Shown: positions 27,783-37,026 of the stretch, one piece after another
Numbering within the stretch: the stretch's first letter is position 1
Layout: every line of letters begins with the position of its first letter
Source of the DNA: CBFHMJ01 sp965656875
Lineage (GTDB): Bacteria; Pseudomonadota; Gammaproteobacteria; Enterobacterales; Alteromonadaceae
Length of the DNA: 64,000 nucleotides
NCBI GenBank assembly: GCA_965656875.1
Contig: CBFHMJ010000025.1
Coordinates: forward strand, 223,983 to 287,982
Direction: 5' to 3'
Translations under genes and position numbers: made by a program
The notes under the pieces: model-generated
Database searches by the model: none
What the model saw: only the letters and a program-made list of their open reading frames with translations
Told to the model about the DNA's origin: nothing

Positions 27783-28115
27783 ATGTCTCAATCTGTAACT
27801 ATGAATAGTGGTTCGCCGTCAATTCAGACGACAGAACTACAACAAGCAAGCAGCAATGGCAGACAGCCAGTGTTGGAAGAAGCGGCGCAATCTGAAGTTT
27901 TACAAGCAGATCGCGTTAGCCTGGGTAGTAACGTTCCTTCTCCGGAGTTAGATCTGTATACTCCAAGACCGTTGCCATCCGTTAGTGCTGCCGAATCTGG
28001 ATCATCACAAAACACCGGTGGTGATTTACCATCGAGTGGTAATAATGATGGAAGTGGCACAGTATCAACAAATGTTGCCGGTGGTGACTCAAGACCACCT
28101 AAGCCGGGCAACTAA
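27783..28115 (+). CDS. Small low-complexity protein of unknown function
   Basis: The frame of 110 codons from ATG 27783 has GGAG ten bases upstream; an earlier TTG at 27765 is less likely. The product is rich in Ser, Gly, Pro, Asn and Gln, has no membrane helix or signal peptide, and is predicted to be disordered. It ends in NVAGGDSRPPKPGN, a Gly-Gly followed by a proline-rich tail. The nearby 40-aa peptide gene at 29687 also ends in GGGYIPPFK. A membrane protein gene follows 51 bases downstream. It may be a precursor processed after the glycines, but that is a guess. Confidence 0.65.
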   Translation: MSQSVTMNSGSPSIQTTELQQASSNGRQPVLEEAAQSEVLQADRVSLGSNVPSPELDLYTPRPLPSVSAAESGSSQNTGGDLPSSGNNDGSGTVSTNVAGGDSRPPKPGN

Positions 28116-28166
28116 TACCGGTATAGCAATACCAATCTGAGAACGAATCTGGTAAGGAAAAAGTAG

Positions 28167-28871
28167 TTGGATTTCAATTCTGCTGAATTCAGAGATTTAG
28201 CCAATATTATTTATATCGGCATTCTGTTTCTGATTCACTTACTAGCTTTTCGTTCTCCAAATTTACGATGGCTGAGCATTACGTTGATAACGCTCAGGTT
28301 AATAGATATCGGCTTGTTTCCCTTAATCATTGAATTGATACCTCGTTCAATGGGTTGGGCCATGTTCCTTTTCTTCGCAGCAACCAACTTCGCTACCATT
28401 TATGTCATTGTCTTTCGCTATTATTTAAGCCAGCATGCCGGACGACTTCTCAATAAAATGACGTTACGATATCCTTCCTTGAATAGATGCTGTTCTTTCT
28501 GGTTGCCCACTGAATATGACCTGAAAATTCTCCCTCAGGAAATGACACTGGTAAAAATCTATAAATGGGCGGTTTACCTCAATCTTGTCGTCATACTCCA
28601 GTATCCGATCTCCTGGGCTTATGACAATCCGGAAAGCTATCTTAGCTGGCTAATGACAATGAATCACATTATCTTTGATGGTAATGAGTATGCTATCTGG
28701 GATTTCCAGGACACGGCAAATCGCCTACTCAATATATTCGAATCCATTGTTTTATTTGCGCTGACTTTTATGTCGTTACTGGGAATATATAGAGACTCAT
28801 CATCAAGACTTCATTACCGAACAGCGTCTCCCATCAAAGTACCTCCGCCAGGCCATTTCAACAAACACTGA
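28167..28871 (+). CDS. Multi-pass membrane protein of unknown family (module 1)
   Basis: The 234-aa protein starts at TTG with AAGGA about nine bases upstream. Five hydrophobic segments are visible at about residues 13-30, 35-58, 62-88, 130-152 and 187-210. A cytoplasmic-type loop (LSQHAGRLLNKMTLRYPSLNRCC) and a Pro-rich C-terminal tail are also seen. I recognise no family. Size, helix count and the aromatic-Arg ending of helix 3 (VIVFRYYL) resemble the protein at 29820 (IMFIYRFH), so the two may be distant paralogues. It follows the small low-complexity gene, which suggests a transporter, receptor or immunity-type partner. Confidence 0.7.
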   Translation: MDFNSAEFRDLANIIYIGILFLIHLLAFRSPNLRWLSITLITLRLIDIGLFPLIIELIPRSMGWAMFLFFAATNFATIYVIVFRYYLSQHAGRLLNKMTLRYPSLNRCCSFWLPTEYDLKILPQEMTLVKIYKWAVYLNLVVILQYPISWAYDNPESYLSWLMTMNHIIFDGNEYAIWDFQDTANRLLNIFESIVLFALTFMSLLGIYRDSSSRLHYRTASPIKVPPPGHFNKH

Positions 28872-29686
28872 GGTCTGCCAACCTTATTGACATTGTCGTA
28901 GCCGTCTATCGTTTTTTATCAATTAGATAAATCATTGAACCAGCACATGACTTTACCAGTACAAACTAAATCTCTCAGGTACTTCTTCATGGTTAGATTA
29001 TTTAATGACTAAATTCCTCTTGTTATAGCTAAAATTTCTCATCTGACTATTTCCTTACGCCTTAATGACATAATTTATTGCTTATTAGCCGCAGTTAAAT
29101 ACAGCAAACCGCTCAAAGTTACCTATATTAATACATAAAGACTCAAGATTTTCTTTAACTATCAGAGAAATGACCTGGAACAACTTTCATTACTGTCTAT
29201 CCTTTAGACTAATTTGTTCATAGTGAGGAAAAACTCATGTCTATGATTAACAATCAATCAGAAAAACTGGTTCCATTAACAATACATAAGAACATGGGTT
29301 AATCATTAAGCAGCTGATTCTTATAAAATTTAGTCGTATTCGATACAGTTAGATTGATAAGATCAGCATCCAATATTTTTTAGACTTTTTTTTTATAAAA
29401 AGAGTTAAACAACCGTTTAAAAGTGGTCTAAAAATAGAATTTTTCCTTATCTTTCCAGAAGATCACGTTATACAAATATATAATACACAACAAATTTACT
29501 TTTTTAACCCGGTGTATTAACGTTAACTTTAACAGTGACACAATAAGTTACATATGTGATATTTATGAAAACAGACACTGTTGACAATTAAATATATCTG
29601 GTGAAAGAATGTAGTTACTATTGATACATATAATTAGTGTTCATCTTTGGTAGCTACGCGTTTAAATAAGTTATACAGGAGCGGAT
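28872..29686. other. Intergenic region between the two peptide modules
   Basis: It is strongly AT-rich with no ordinary gene. A 21-codon frame with a good ribosome site lies at 29237-29302. The remaining sequence, especially 29330-29680, contains T and A runs and should hold the promoter of the second module. A possible 'ATATAATACAC' -10-like box lies near 29477, but no matching -35 was fixed. Confidence 0.4.
29237..29302 (+). CDS. Possible 21-aa peptide
   Basis: ATG at 29237 follows GAGGA (29225-29229) by seven bases and reads MSMINNQSEKLVPLTIHKNMG before TAA, a frame of 21 codons. It stands alone between the two modules. The ribosome site is good for an otherwise AT-rich gap, but a frame this short can arise by chance. 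Confidence 0.25.
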   Translation: MSMINNQSEKLVPLTIHKNMG

Positions 29687-29809
29687 ATGAACATTAATTT
29701 TTTAGCGGTAGAAAAAGCAGTATATAGCAGCGTTAATTCAGCAGTAATACGTCAGGCTGAGTTAGCATCCGATACAAGCGGTGGCGGGTACATTCCACCT
29801 TTTAAGTGA
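29687..29809 (+). CDS. 40-aa peptide with GGG-proline-rich tail
   Basis: ATG 29687 has AGGAG (29677-29681) five bases upstream, a strong site. The 40-codon product begins MNINFLAVEKAVYSSVNSAV and ends SDTSGGGYIPPFK. The N-terminal half is amphipathic or mildly hydrophobic, and there is no typical signal peptide. The next gene, a membrane protein, starts ten bases after its stop. The GG followed by a short aromatic and proline tail recalls a leader plus a mature peptide, as in double-glycine precursors, and echoes the end of the protein at 27783. Function unknown. Confidence 0.6.
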   Translation: MNINFLAVEKAVYSSVNSAVIRQAELASDTSGGGYIPPFK

Positions 29810-29819
29810 GATAAGCAGG

Positions 29820-30341
29820 ATGGCCGACATATTATTTACAATCGATAAGTATGTTGTATTGGTGAACTTCATCGCCTTCCTGATGATAGCTCCCCATTCA
29901 CGACAAGCATTAAGTTGTTTTGTTTCAGTTGCCTTTTTACTTCTGGCAAACACCATCATGTTTTGGTGTGAAATAAAACTAAAAACATTTTATGTATCAG
30001 AACCTGACTTCGTTAAGCACATCTGGTTTTTTGTGTTTGGCTTTCTGGACCTGATATGCATCATGTTTATTTATCGATTCCATACTATGTTCGGCATTTC
30101 TCCCAGCCGCACATCTAAAAGCGTCATACAGTCTTTTAATATGCTGGTTATTGTACAAGCGATCGCTCATTTCGATCGCTTCATCTTCCAGACCGAGTAC
30201 ATTCTTGAATATTACTCCTATGCAATTCCTGCAATTAACATCGGTATTGCCACTGCGACATTGTATGCAGCCACAAAGCTAAACTTGTTTAGTTACTCAA
30301 ACAAGCGGGTCGAAACAGAGAAAACAACAGGAGTAAATTAA
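29820..30341 (+). CDS. Multi-pass membrane protein of unknown family (module 2)
   Basis: The 173-aa protein starts at ATG 29820, ten bases after the 40-aa peptide gene. An earlier in-frame GTG (29781) would overlap that gene. Five hydrophobic segments are visible at about residues 9-24, 31-52, 68-92, 105-122 and 130-155, with a short charged tail. No family is recognised. It resembles the protein at 28167 in helix number and spacing. The following gene begins one base after its stop, so at least three genes form one transcription unit. Confidence 0.7.
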   Translation: MADILFTIDKYVVLVNFIAFLMIAPHSRQALSCFVSVAFLLLANTIMFWCEIKLKTFYVSEPDFVKHIWFFVFGFLDLICIMFIYRFHTMFGISPSRTSKSVIQSFNMLVIVQAIAHFDRFIFQTEYILEYYSYAIPAINIGIATATLYAATKLNLFSYSNKRVETEKTTGVN

Positions 30342-30342
30342 T

Positions 30343-30756
30343 ATGGAAGTGTTATTAGCCTTTGTTTTTCTCTACCTGGTAAAAATATCATTTAAAGTAA
30401 GCCAGGAGTTTTGCAGCCCGGAGTTCACACCTGAAGCGCCGGAAGAAATAAAACTGGTAGAACAGGCAAGAAAGATTGAAGAATCAACAATTCAAAGTGA
30501 TTTAGCCAAATCACAAGCAATTAAAACACTGGCATTACATCACTTACTTAAAAGTGAAGCTAATGATATGTATAACCAGGGAAATGCAGATGTTGGCTGG
30601 CGTCAGCGCAGTGCTATCAACAACACATGGAAAGAAGAACGTGCATTTATTCTGGAAAAAGCGAGAGATGCTAATTTAATCCCAGAGACATCGTCAACCG
30701 AAGATGATGAGCCCTCGAAAAAAATAGCAAAAGCGTTGGGATCAAGAAAAGTTTAA
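30343..30756 (+). CDS. Membrane-anchored helical protein of unknown function
   Basis: The 137-aa protein begins one base after the previous stop, with AGGAG nine bases before the ATG. One hydrophobic segment (VLLAFVFLYLVKISFKV, about 3-19) anchors a soluble, charged, mostly helical part. It contains EIKLVEQARKIEESTIQSDLAKSQAIKTLALHHLL and an acidic then basic tail. No known domain is seen. By position it is the third member of the second peptide module. Confidence 0.75.
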   Translation: MEVLLAFVFLYLVKISFKVSQEFCSPEFTPEAPEEIKLVEQARKIEESTIQSDLAKSQAIKTLALHHLLKSEANDMYNQGNADVGWRQRSAINNTWKEERAFILEKARDANLIPETSSTEDDEPSKKIAKALGSRKV

Positions 30757-30760
30757 AGGT

Positions 30761-32089
30761 TTAAGAAACATGACTCGACGCATACTGGTTTCCGCCTCTC
30801 TGCTTTGATACGTACATCTTTTCATCAGCCAGATTGATAGCTTTCTTTAGAACATCCTGTTCACTCGTTTCTCCAGACAAGACGGCCCCACCAATACTGA
30901 CACCGATTTTGATCTGTATATCACCTATATTGAAAGGATGACTCAACGCATCCAACACTTTTCCAGCCACTATTTCTAAATCATCCGCTATTTCGATGCC
31001 ATCAACCAGAATAACAAATTCATCCCCACCGTATCTTCCAACAACATCATTTATCCTGATCAAGTTTCGCAATATGACAGCGACATGACGAAGTACGCTG
31101 TCACCCGTTGTATGACCATATAAATCATTAATTTTCTTAAAATTATCGAGATCAATAAATAATAACCCGGCTTTGCTGCCCCTTCTGTTATTTCTGGAAC
31201 AACTCTGTCTGGCTAAATCAAAAAAATACCCCCGATTCGTTAATCCAGTCAGCGCATCAAAATTAGCCGATGCTTGCAATGAAGCCTCTTTTAACTGCCG
31301 ATGGGTGATGTTTCGAATAAAAATTAGAAAGGGAAACATCCCGGGACAACCAATTTTTGACACACTTATTTCGGCTGGAAAAAATCCCGCATGTCCAAAA
31401 CAAAAATATTTTCCTTCTTCTGCTACCTGATTGACACTTTCGGCATTCAGTAAAGAAGACATCAGATCATGTTCAATGTCCTCATGTACTAATACTTGCC
31501 CAATAAATCGACCTAACACTGAAAAATTCTCATAATGTAAATGACGCTGTGCGATGCGATTAGCATAAACGATATAACCGCTGTCGTTTACGCCAAGAAC
31601 TACCTCTTTAATTTCATCCAGAATTGGCTCAGCCGAGACAGATATAACATCAGTCATTACTGGTGCCTGCTTTTGAGCATGACGCTTTTGAAACAGTCGT
31701 TTATAGAGAGATAACCGACGGGTCAATTGTTCAATACATCCCTGCTTGCATAATTTCTCATGGGTACAAAGCAACAAATTAAATCCAGGCGGTAAGTCAT
31801 CACACCCGGATGAAACAACAATAACAGGCGCTCTGAATAGCCCTTCCTTCAGCGCCCGAGACGTTACCAGTCTTTGGGTTAATGAATCATCCACAAACGA
31901 GTCCAGATCAATAATGATACAAAAGGTATTCTCTGGAGGGCTGACCGCCTCTGCTAACAAGAGAGCTGGATTAATAAAGACGACTGAGACACTTAGCTCA
32001 CTTGCCAGATTTTCCAGTTGTTCGGATTCAGACGTTTCACAAGCTAATACAAGTAAAACAGGTAGGTCTCCTCTCATTGCAGCTCCCAT
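30761..32089 (-). CDS. Diguanylate cyclase with receiver-like and PAS domains
   Basis: From ATG 32089 the 442-aa protein has a receiver-like N-terminal region (VLLVLACETSESEQL...IIIDLDSF...PVIVVSSG), a PAS domain (LGVNDSGYIVYANRIAQRHL) and a C-terminal GGDEF domain. The active-site motif RYGGDEFVILVDG is intact, so cyclic di-GMP synthesis is likely. I see no RxxD inhibitory site in the expected place. The frame opens at 32224, but TAGGA six bases before ATG 32089, and GGGAG before ATG 32077, favour a shorter form. It is divergent from glpK. Confidence 0.88.
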   Translation of the reverse strand: MGAAMRGDLPVLLVLACETSESEQLENLASELSVSVVFINPALLLAEAVSPPENTFCIIIDLDSFVDDSLTQRLVTSRALKEGLFRAPVIVVSSGCDDLPPGFNLLLCTHEKLCKQGCIEQLTRRLSLYKRLFQKRHAQKQAPVMTDVISVSAEPILDEIKEVVLGVNDSGYIVYANRIAQRHLHYENFSVLGRFIGQVLVHEDIEHDLMSSLLNAESVNQVAEEGKYFCFGHAGFFPAEISVSKIGCPGMFPFLIFIRNITHRQLKEASLQASANFDALTGLTNRGYFFDLARQSCSRNNRRGSKAGLLFIDLDNFKKINDLYGHTTGDSVLRHVAVILRNLIRINDVVGRYGGDEFVILVDGIEIADDLEIVAGKVLDALSHPFNIGDIQIKIGVSIGGAVLSGETSEQDVLKKAINLADEKMYVSKQRGGNQYASSHVS

Positions 32090-32292
32090 TGTCATTCCTA
32101 TGTAATGCTGTACACAAAAAGGTTTCATATATAAATGATTACGAATAAACGTAGCACAAAAATGAAAAACTGCGTTTTCAGAAACGATATATTCTGTATA
32201 GATTTCATGTTCAAGCCCAAACACCAGTAGTGTTTATTCATTGGGATAAGCAAATTAAGATAGTTAGAAAATACCCTATAAAGAAACCTACA

Positions 32293-33807
32293 ATGTTCGA
32301 AAACGCTATTCTGGCTATTGACCAGGGCACAACATCAAGTCGCGCTATCGTATTTTCAAACACTCAATCTGTTATCTCGATTGCACAGCAGGAGTATCCT
32401 CAAATCTACCCACATAAAGGCTGGGTTGAACATGACCCTGTTGCAATATGGCAGACTACTCTTCACACACTATTACAAGCAGTTTCCGAAGCGAATGAGA
32501 AAGGATACATAGTCAAGACAGCAGGTATAACCAATCAACGTGAAACCACAATAGTGTGGGACAAGCGAACAGATGAACCTTTATACAATGCGATTGTCTG
32601 GCAAGATAAACGAACAACTCTTCGTTGCGACGAGTTGAAACAACAGGGCATTGAATCCCAGGTAAAGCAGTTGACCGGGCTAACACTTGATCCATATTTC
32701 TCTGCAACGAAATTAGAGTGGATTTTACAAACCTTACCGAATGAATCAGACATTAAGAATCTGGCATTTGGAACGGTTGATACCTGGCTTTTATGGAAAT
32801 TAACTCAGGGACAGGTTCATGCAACCGATCACACCAATGCAAGCCGGACGCTGCTATTCGATATTCATCACCTGGCGTGGTCGGAACATCTGGCTAAACA
32901 ATTCAACATACCAACGAGTATTCTACCGACCGTTCATCCTTCCGTTCATCACTTCGGAGATATCGACCTCCACACATTAAATGAAGGTAGATATGACTTA
33001 CTACCATCACAACCTCCCGTTCAAATCCGGTCAATTGCAGGTGATCAACAAGCTGCAGCTATCGGCCAGCAATGTTTTACCGCCGGTACTGCAAAAGCTA
33101 CATTTGGTACTGGGTGCTTCTTATTAGCAAATACAGGCCAAACGCCACAGTCATCATCCGTAAATCTTTTATCAACCGTTGGTTTAACTCACGGTTCAGA
33201 TGTCAGCTATGCTCTGGAAGGCTCAATATTTATGGCCGGTGCTGCTATTCAATGGCTCAGAGACAATCTCGGTATTATAAAATCCGCCGGAGAAACCGAT
33301 AACATATGTCGTCAACTCGAGAGTAATAATGGCGTTTATGTTGTACCGGCATTCACAGGACTGGGAGCGCCCTACTGGTCAGCAAATGCAAAAGCTAGTA
33401 TTACCGGTTTATCTCGTGATTCAGACCATCGTCACATTGTTCGAGCAACGATAGAGGCTGTTGCCTACCAGGCAAATGATTTAATCACCGCAATTGAAAA
33501 GGATGGTATTCAAATCAATGAACTGAGAATTGACGGAGGAATGGCAAAAAACACATGGTTCTGTCAGTTTTTAGCTGACATCTCAGGTAAGACTATTCAG
33601 GTACCGGAAACAACAGAGGCAACAGCATTAGGCATTTCACTATTAGCAGGAATGGGACAAGGTATCTATGAAAATACAGGAGATCTGAATAAATTCTGGC
33701 GATTAAAGGCAACATACAAACCTACATTGTCTTTGACTCAACGAAATGAATTGCTAAAAGGTTGGGATCGAGCTGTTCAGCGGGTTATCGACGACGGGAG
33801 TCACTAA
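32293..33807 (+). CDS. glpK: Glycerol kinase
   Basis: The 504-aa protein has the FGGY kinase pattern: AIDQGTTSSRAIVF at the start, NQRETTIVWDK, GTVDTWLLWKLT, the substrate and ATP loops LEGSIFMAGAAIQWLRD and DGGMAKNTWFCQFLADI. It phosphorylates glycerol to glycerol 3-phosphate in the cytoplasm. The start is taken at ATG 32293, matching the family N-terminus, although the frame opens at 32230. Its end overlaps that of the convergent glpD by 23 bases. No glycerol facilitator gene is in view. Confidence 0.97.
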   Translation: MFENAILAIDQGTTSSRAIVFSNTQSVISIAQQEYPQIYPHKGWVEHDPVAIWQTTLHTLLQAVSEANEKGYIVKTAGITNQRETTIVWDKRTDEPLYNAIVWQDKRTTLRCDELKQQGIESQVKQLTGLTLDPYFSATKLEWILQTLPNESDIKNLAFGTVDTWLLWKLTQGQVHATDHTNASRTLLFDIHHLAWSEHLAKQFNIPTSILPTVHPSVHHFGDIDLHTLNEGRYDLLPSQPPVQIRSIAGDQQAAAIGQQCFTAGTAKATFGTGCFLLANTGQTPQSSSVNLLSTVGLTHGSDVSYALEGSIFMAGAAIQWLRDNLGIIKSAGETDNICRQLESNNGVYVVPAFTGLGAPYWSANAKASITGLSRDSDHRHIVRATIEAVAYQANDLITAIEKDGIQINELRIDGGMAKNTWFCQFLADISGKTIQVPETTEATALGISLLAGMGQGIYENTGDLNKFWRLKATYKPTLSLTQRNELLKGWDRAVQRVIDDGSH

Positions 33808-35302
33808 GCCCTCCCATATACTGCTGTACGCGATTAATCTCACCAGCAACCATAAATAGTCCAATTTTCGTTCGGCGGAATAAAACATCTTCCGCCGTTA
33901 GCGCCCATTCATGTAGATAAAGATACTCTATTTCTCGTTGATAGAGCCCATGTCCAAAATGCTGCCCTAAATCCTCAAGACATTCACTTCCGGCCAGAAT
34001 CGTTAAACCAATGGAGCCATATGAATCGATAAATCGTTGAATATTAGCCTCACCAAACCACAAGAAAGATGCCCGATACTCACGCATCAATGACTCTCGT
34101 GATTCGAACTCCCCACCAGGCAATGCTCTGTCACTGGTCCACGATTCTCCTAAATCAGGAAACCACGGTTTTATCGCGGTCATCGCTGCGTCAGCCAATC
34201 GCCGATATGTTGTTAGTTTACCGCCAAATACGTTTAATAAAGGCGCTTCATTACCCGGAGCGTATACATTAATATCGTAATCTCTGGAGATTTTGGACAG
34301 GGAATTGCTTTCATTATCAACGAGGGGACGAACGCCCGAAAAAGTATAGTGAATATTGTGGAGCGAAAGCTTCGTTTTAAAAAAATAATTAATTAAATCA
34401 AGTAAGTAGTTTTTTTCAGTCTCAGAAATTGACGCGTTGGCAGGATCACCGTCAAAATCCATATCTGTCGTACCAATGAGCGTAAATCGCTCATAGTAAG
34501 GAATGGCGAAAACTATACGTCCATCTTCATTTTGCAATACATAGCCATGTTCGCCCTCAAATAACTGATCGGTAACGATATGACTACCTTTTACCAGTTT
34601 GATCTTATTCGGAGACAATATCTGTAAATGCTGTTCTAAAAACTGTTGAGCCCATGGACCTGTTGCGTTAACCAGGCATTTTGCTCGCGTCGAAATCTGT
34701 TCACCCGTCATTTCATCTTTTAACTGAACCTGCCACATACCTTTAGATTGCCTGGCATGTATACAACAGGTGCGCGTTAAAATATCAGCGCCATCCGCTT
34801 TTGCTGATAATGCATTGAAAATAACTAACCTTGCATCGTCGACCTTACAATCTGAGTATTCAAATCCGTGCGTAATGCTATCAACGAGAGGTTCTGATGT
34901 TCTGAAACTGATACTGTCCGAAGGGGGAAGTGATGTGCGTTTAGCCAGGTGATCGTAAAGAAATAAACCTAATCGAATCATCCAGCCCGGCCTCAACCAG
35001 GGTAAATGAGGCAATCGAAATCGAATTGGTTTAACAATATGCGGTGCAATACGAAGCATAACTTCACGTTCCTGCAACGCATTGCGAACCATAGTAAACT
35101 CAAGGTTCTCAAGGTAACGCAATCCACCGTGGATAAGCTTACTACTACTTGAAGAAGTTGCTGAAGCCAGATCAGACTTTTCAACCACTAATACAGATAA
35201 ACCACGACCTGCGGCATCAGCGGCTATTCCAACCCCGTTAATGCCACCACCGACAACAACGAGATCATATTCTTCTTTAACGAGCAACCTGGGATGTGTC
35301 AT
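33785..35302 (-). CDS. glpD: Aerobic glycerol-3-phosphate dehydrogenase
   Basis: The 505-aa flavoprotein starts with the FAD-binding DLVVVGGGINGVGIAADAAGRG, then SDLASATSSSSSKLIHGGLRYLE, and has the GlpD C-terminal region (FRRTKIGLF). It oxidises glycerol 3-phosphate to dihydroxyacetone phosphate at the membrane and feeds quinone. Together with glpK on the opposite strand it completes aerobic glycerol use. The two genes overlap tail to tail. Confidence 0.97.
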   Translation of the reverse strand: MTHPRLLVKEEYDLVVVGGGINGVGIAADAAGRGLSVLVVEKSDLASATSSSSSKLIHGGLRYLENLEFTMVRNALQEREVMLRIAPHIVKPIRFRLPHLPWLRPGWMIRLGLFLYDHLAKRTSLPPSDSISFRTSEPLVDSITHGFEYSDCKVDDARLVIFNALSAKADGADILTRTCCIHARQSKGMWQVQLKDEMTGEQISTRAKCLVNATGPWAQQFLEQHLQILSPNKIKLVKGSHIVTDQLFEGEHGYVLQNEDGRIVFAIPYYERFTLIGTTDMDFDGDPANASISETEKNYLLDLINYFFKTKLSLHNIHYTFSGVRPLVDNESNSLSKISRDYDINVYAPGNEAPLLNVFGGKLTTYRRLADAAMTAIKPWFPDLGESWTSDRALPGGEFESRESLMREYRASFLWFGEANIQRFIDSYGSIGLTILAGSECLEDLGQHFGHGLYQREIEYLYLHEWALTAEDVLFRRTKIGLFMVAGEINRVQQYMGGLSDSRRR

Positions 35303-35857
35303 CAGCCCGCCTTCATACCTTTATAAGGAACTTGCAAGCAACACAGGTCTGCTAAATCGTAATAATTCATACACGAAAATTCAGATAACTTACAATTTTA
35401 GGGCTAATAACAATAAAAACCCCGCAATTAATGCGGGGGGGCGAAAACTGAAATCTGGAGAGGTTATTCTACGACTGTTAATTTGAAAACGTTCAAAAAA
35501 CGGTCTGTTCTTTTTATTGTGGTAATACCTTACCTCGAAAAAGCCTTTGGGTCGATACTGATTATTAAAAATTATCTAATAAATCAACGTATTCGCACTT
35601 AACATACTGTAAATAATAAAGCTTATAGTAACTGGATACCTTACCAACTCTCTTCATCCAGAGCCAAATCATAACGAATTTTTGTCTAAAAACTTGCAAA
35701 GTAACATGTCAATCTTAACTGTACATCACCCAGACCTTACAGAAATACTCCATTGACAACAGATCACCGGATTTAGGCATAAAACCATTACTTTAAAGTC
35801 CGGCTAAAGCAGAATAGTATTAACTTAGTTAGTAGAGTGCATGAAAAACAGTCATGG
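35303..35857. other. Intergenic region upstream of glpD with an orphan terminator
   Basis: No gene seen. A good minus-strand terminator lies at 35412-35440, about 420 bases beyond the nearest minus-strand stop. The sequence between could be a long 3' end or an unrecognised small RNA. A TTGACA on the minus strand near 35715 might be a -35, but no good -10 follows. CCGGATTT and AAAGTCCGG (near 35768 and 35797) form a further hairpin. Confidence 0.45.
35412..35440 (-). terminator. Strong intrinsic terminator, minus strand
   Basis: CCCCGCA-TTAAT-TGCGGGG followed by TTTTTATTG on the minus strand. The 7-bp GC-rich stem and U-run are classical. The transcript it ends is unclear: either the Lon-domain gene with a long trailer, or a small RNA. 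Confidence 0.8.
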
Positions 35858-36439
35858 CTATCGTGTGAGATATTGACTCAGAAATCTATAGGCATCTGTG
35901 ACTGACGACGAGCGCATCATTCGTTGCTTATCTTCAGGTTTAAGTGGCAGTATTTCCAACCATCGCTGACAAATCCACGTTAAATCATCGAGTCTTGGGG
36001 TGAGATATAAATTACCGTATTCCGAGTGCTCAGTTAGCAAATTAGCTAACCTGTCAGCCAGTGACTGGCTACTATAGTCAACGGGCACCGGGTCCCAAAT
36101 CGGCAAGTAGTTTACTTCACCGATTCGTAAACCATCTTCTTCCTGCTGGATATTTGTGATTTCAAAGCACTGTTCACCTTGTACGGTAATACCCAACAAT
36201 CCACCACTCAATGCTTCAAAATCAACAATGTAGGCAGCAGTTCCTATTGGGTAAACATTTTCAGTCGGCGCCATTCCTGGCTTCTTATTAAGCATGCACA
36301 TTCCAATAGGAGACGCATTCGCAAAAGACTCTTTAACCATCCTTAGATAGCGAGGTTCAAAAATACGAAGCGGTAATTTTCCTTCAGGTAATACATGGGA
36401 TGAAAGAGGGAATAATGGAATTTTGTCTTCAAACGACAT
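35858..36439 (-). CDS. Lon substrate-binding-domain protein
   Basis: The 193-aa protein is a stand-alone LON N-terminal domain: IPLFPLSSHVLPEGKLPLRIFEPRYLRMV, IGTAAYIVDF and LLGITVQGEQCFEI. There is no ATPase or protease part. Such proteins are widespread in proteobacteria with unproved function, probably protein binding. Start ATG 36439. Confidence 0.9.
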   Translation of the reverse strand: MSFEDKIPLFPLSSHVLPEGKLPLRIFEPRYLRMVKESFANASPIGMCMLNKKPGMAPTENVYPIGTAAYIVDFEALSGGLLGITVQGEQCFEITNIQQEEDGLRIGEVNYLPIWDPVPVDYSSQSLADRLANLLTEHSEYGNLYLTPRLDDLTWICQRWLEILPLKPEDKQRMMRSSSVTDAYRFLSQYLTR

Positions 36440-37026
36440 ATTAGCAACCTACACAATCTCGCCTATCCTGCTTCTCAATTAATGACAAAACAGGTGGCAG
36501 ATGAACATTCATTAATTCAACCAGTTTATTTTCATTTCTCAATAAAATGACTGATGAAACAATGATGATTCAACCTGGAGCAATTGCCCCTTAATACAAC
36601 CATACGACGATTTTTAACGCCTGAATAAGCCAGACGCTCAAACTACCAACTGATAAAATTATTAACAGGTGTAGTTTTTCATACGGAATCCTTTTCACTG
36701 ATACTTTCAAACAAGTGCCACCAATTATCAGTAAAGAGTTACATTGAGCAATCAACCGGCAAATCATGTCATGTAAAATGCAGTACATCATGAGTAGCGG
36801 GAAATCACCCAATTCATAGAAATTATATCAGGCCTTGTACCTTAGCATCTATGTATCCACATCAGACACATAGAAATAGTCGTCCTTAGATATAAGGCAA
36901 AGTTTCAAAAAGCAGCCACTAACCACTGTTTTTCTCAAGTAAAAGATATTTTAAGTAATATTTTTAAGGTTGCGTTGATTGGATGTACTACACTGATGAA
37001 ATGATAAACAGAATAAAGCCTGAAAA
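36440..37026. other. Intergenic region
   Basis: It holds the promoter regions of the Lon-domain gene (minus) and the binding-protein gene (plus). A minus-strand frame of 73 codons at 36591-36812 has two hydrophobic segments. It has only a TTG start and no ribosome site, so I do not call it. No known operator recognised. Confidence 0.4.

Noticed and set aside
36591..36812. Minus-strand 73-codon frame with two hydrophobic segments
   Set aside because: TTG start, no ribosome site, no recognisable family.
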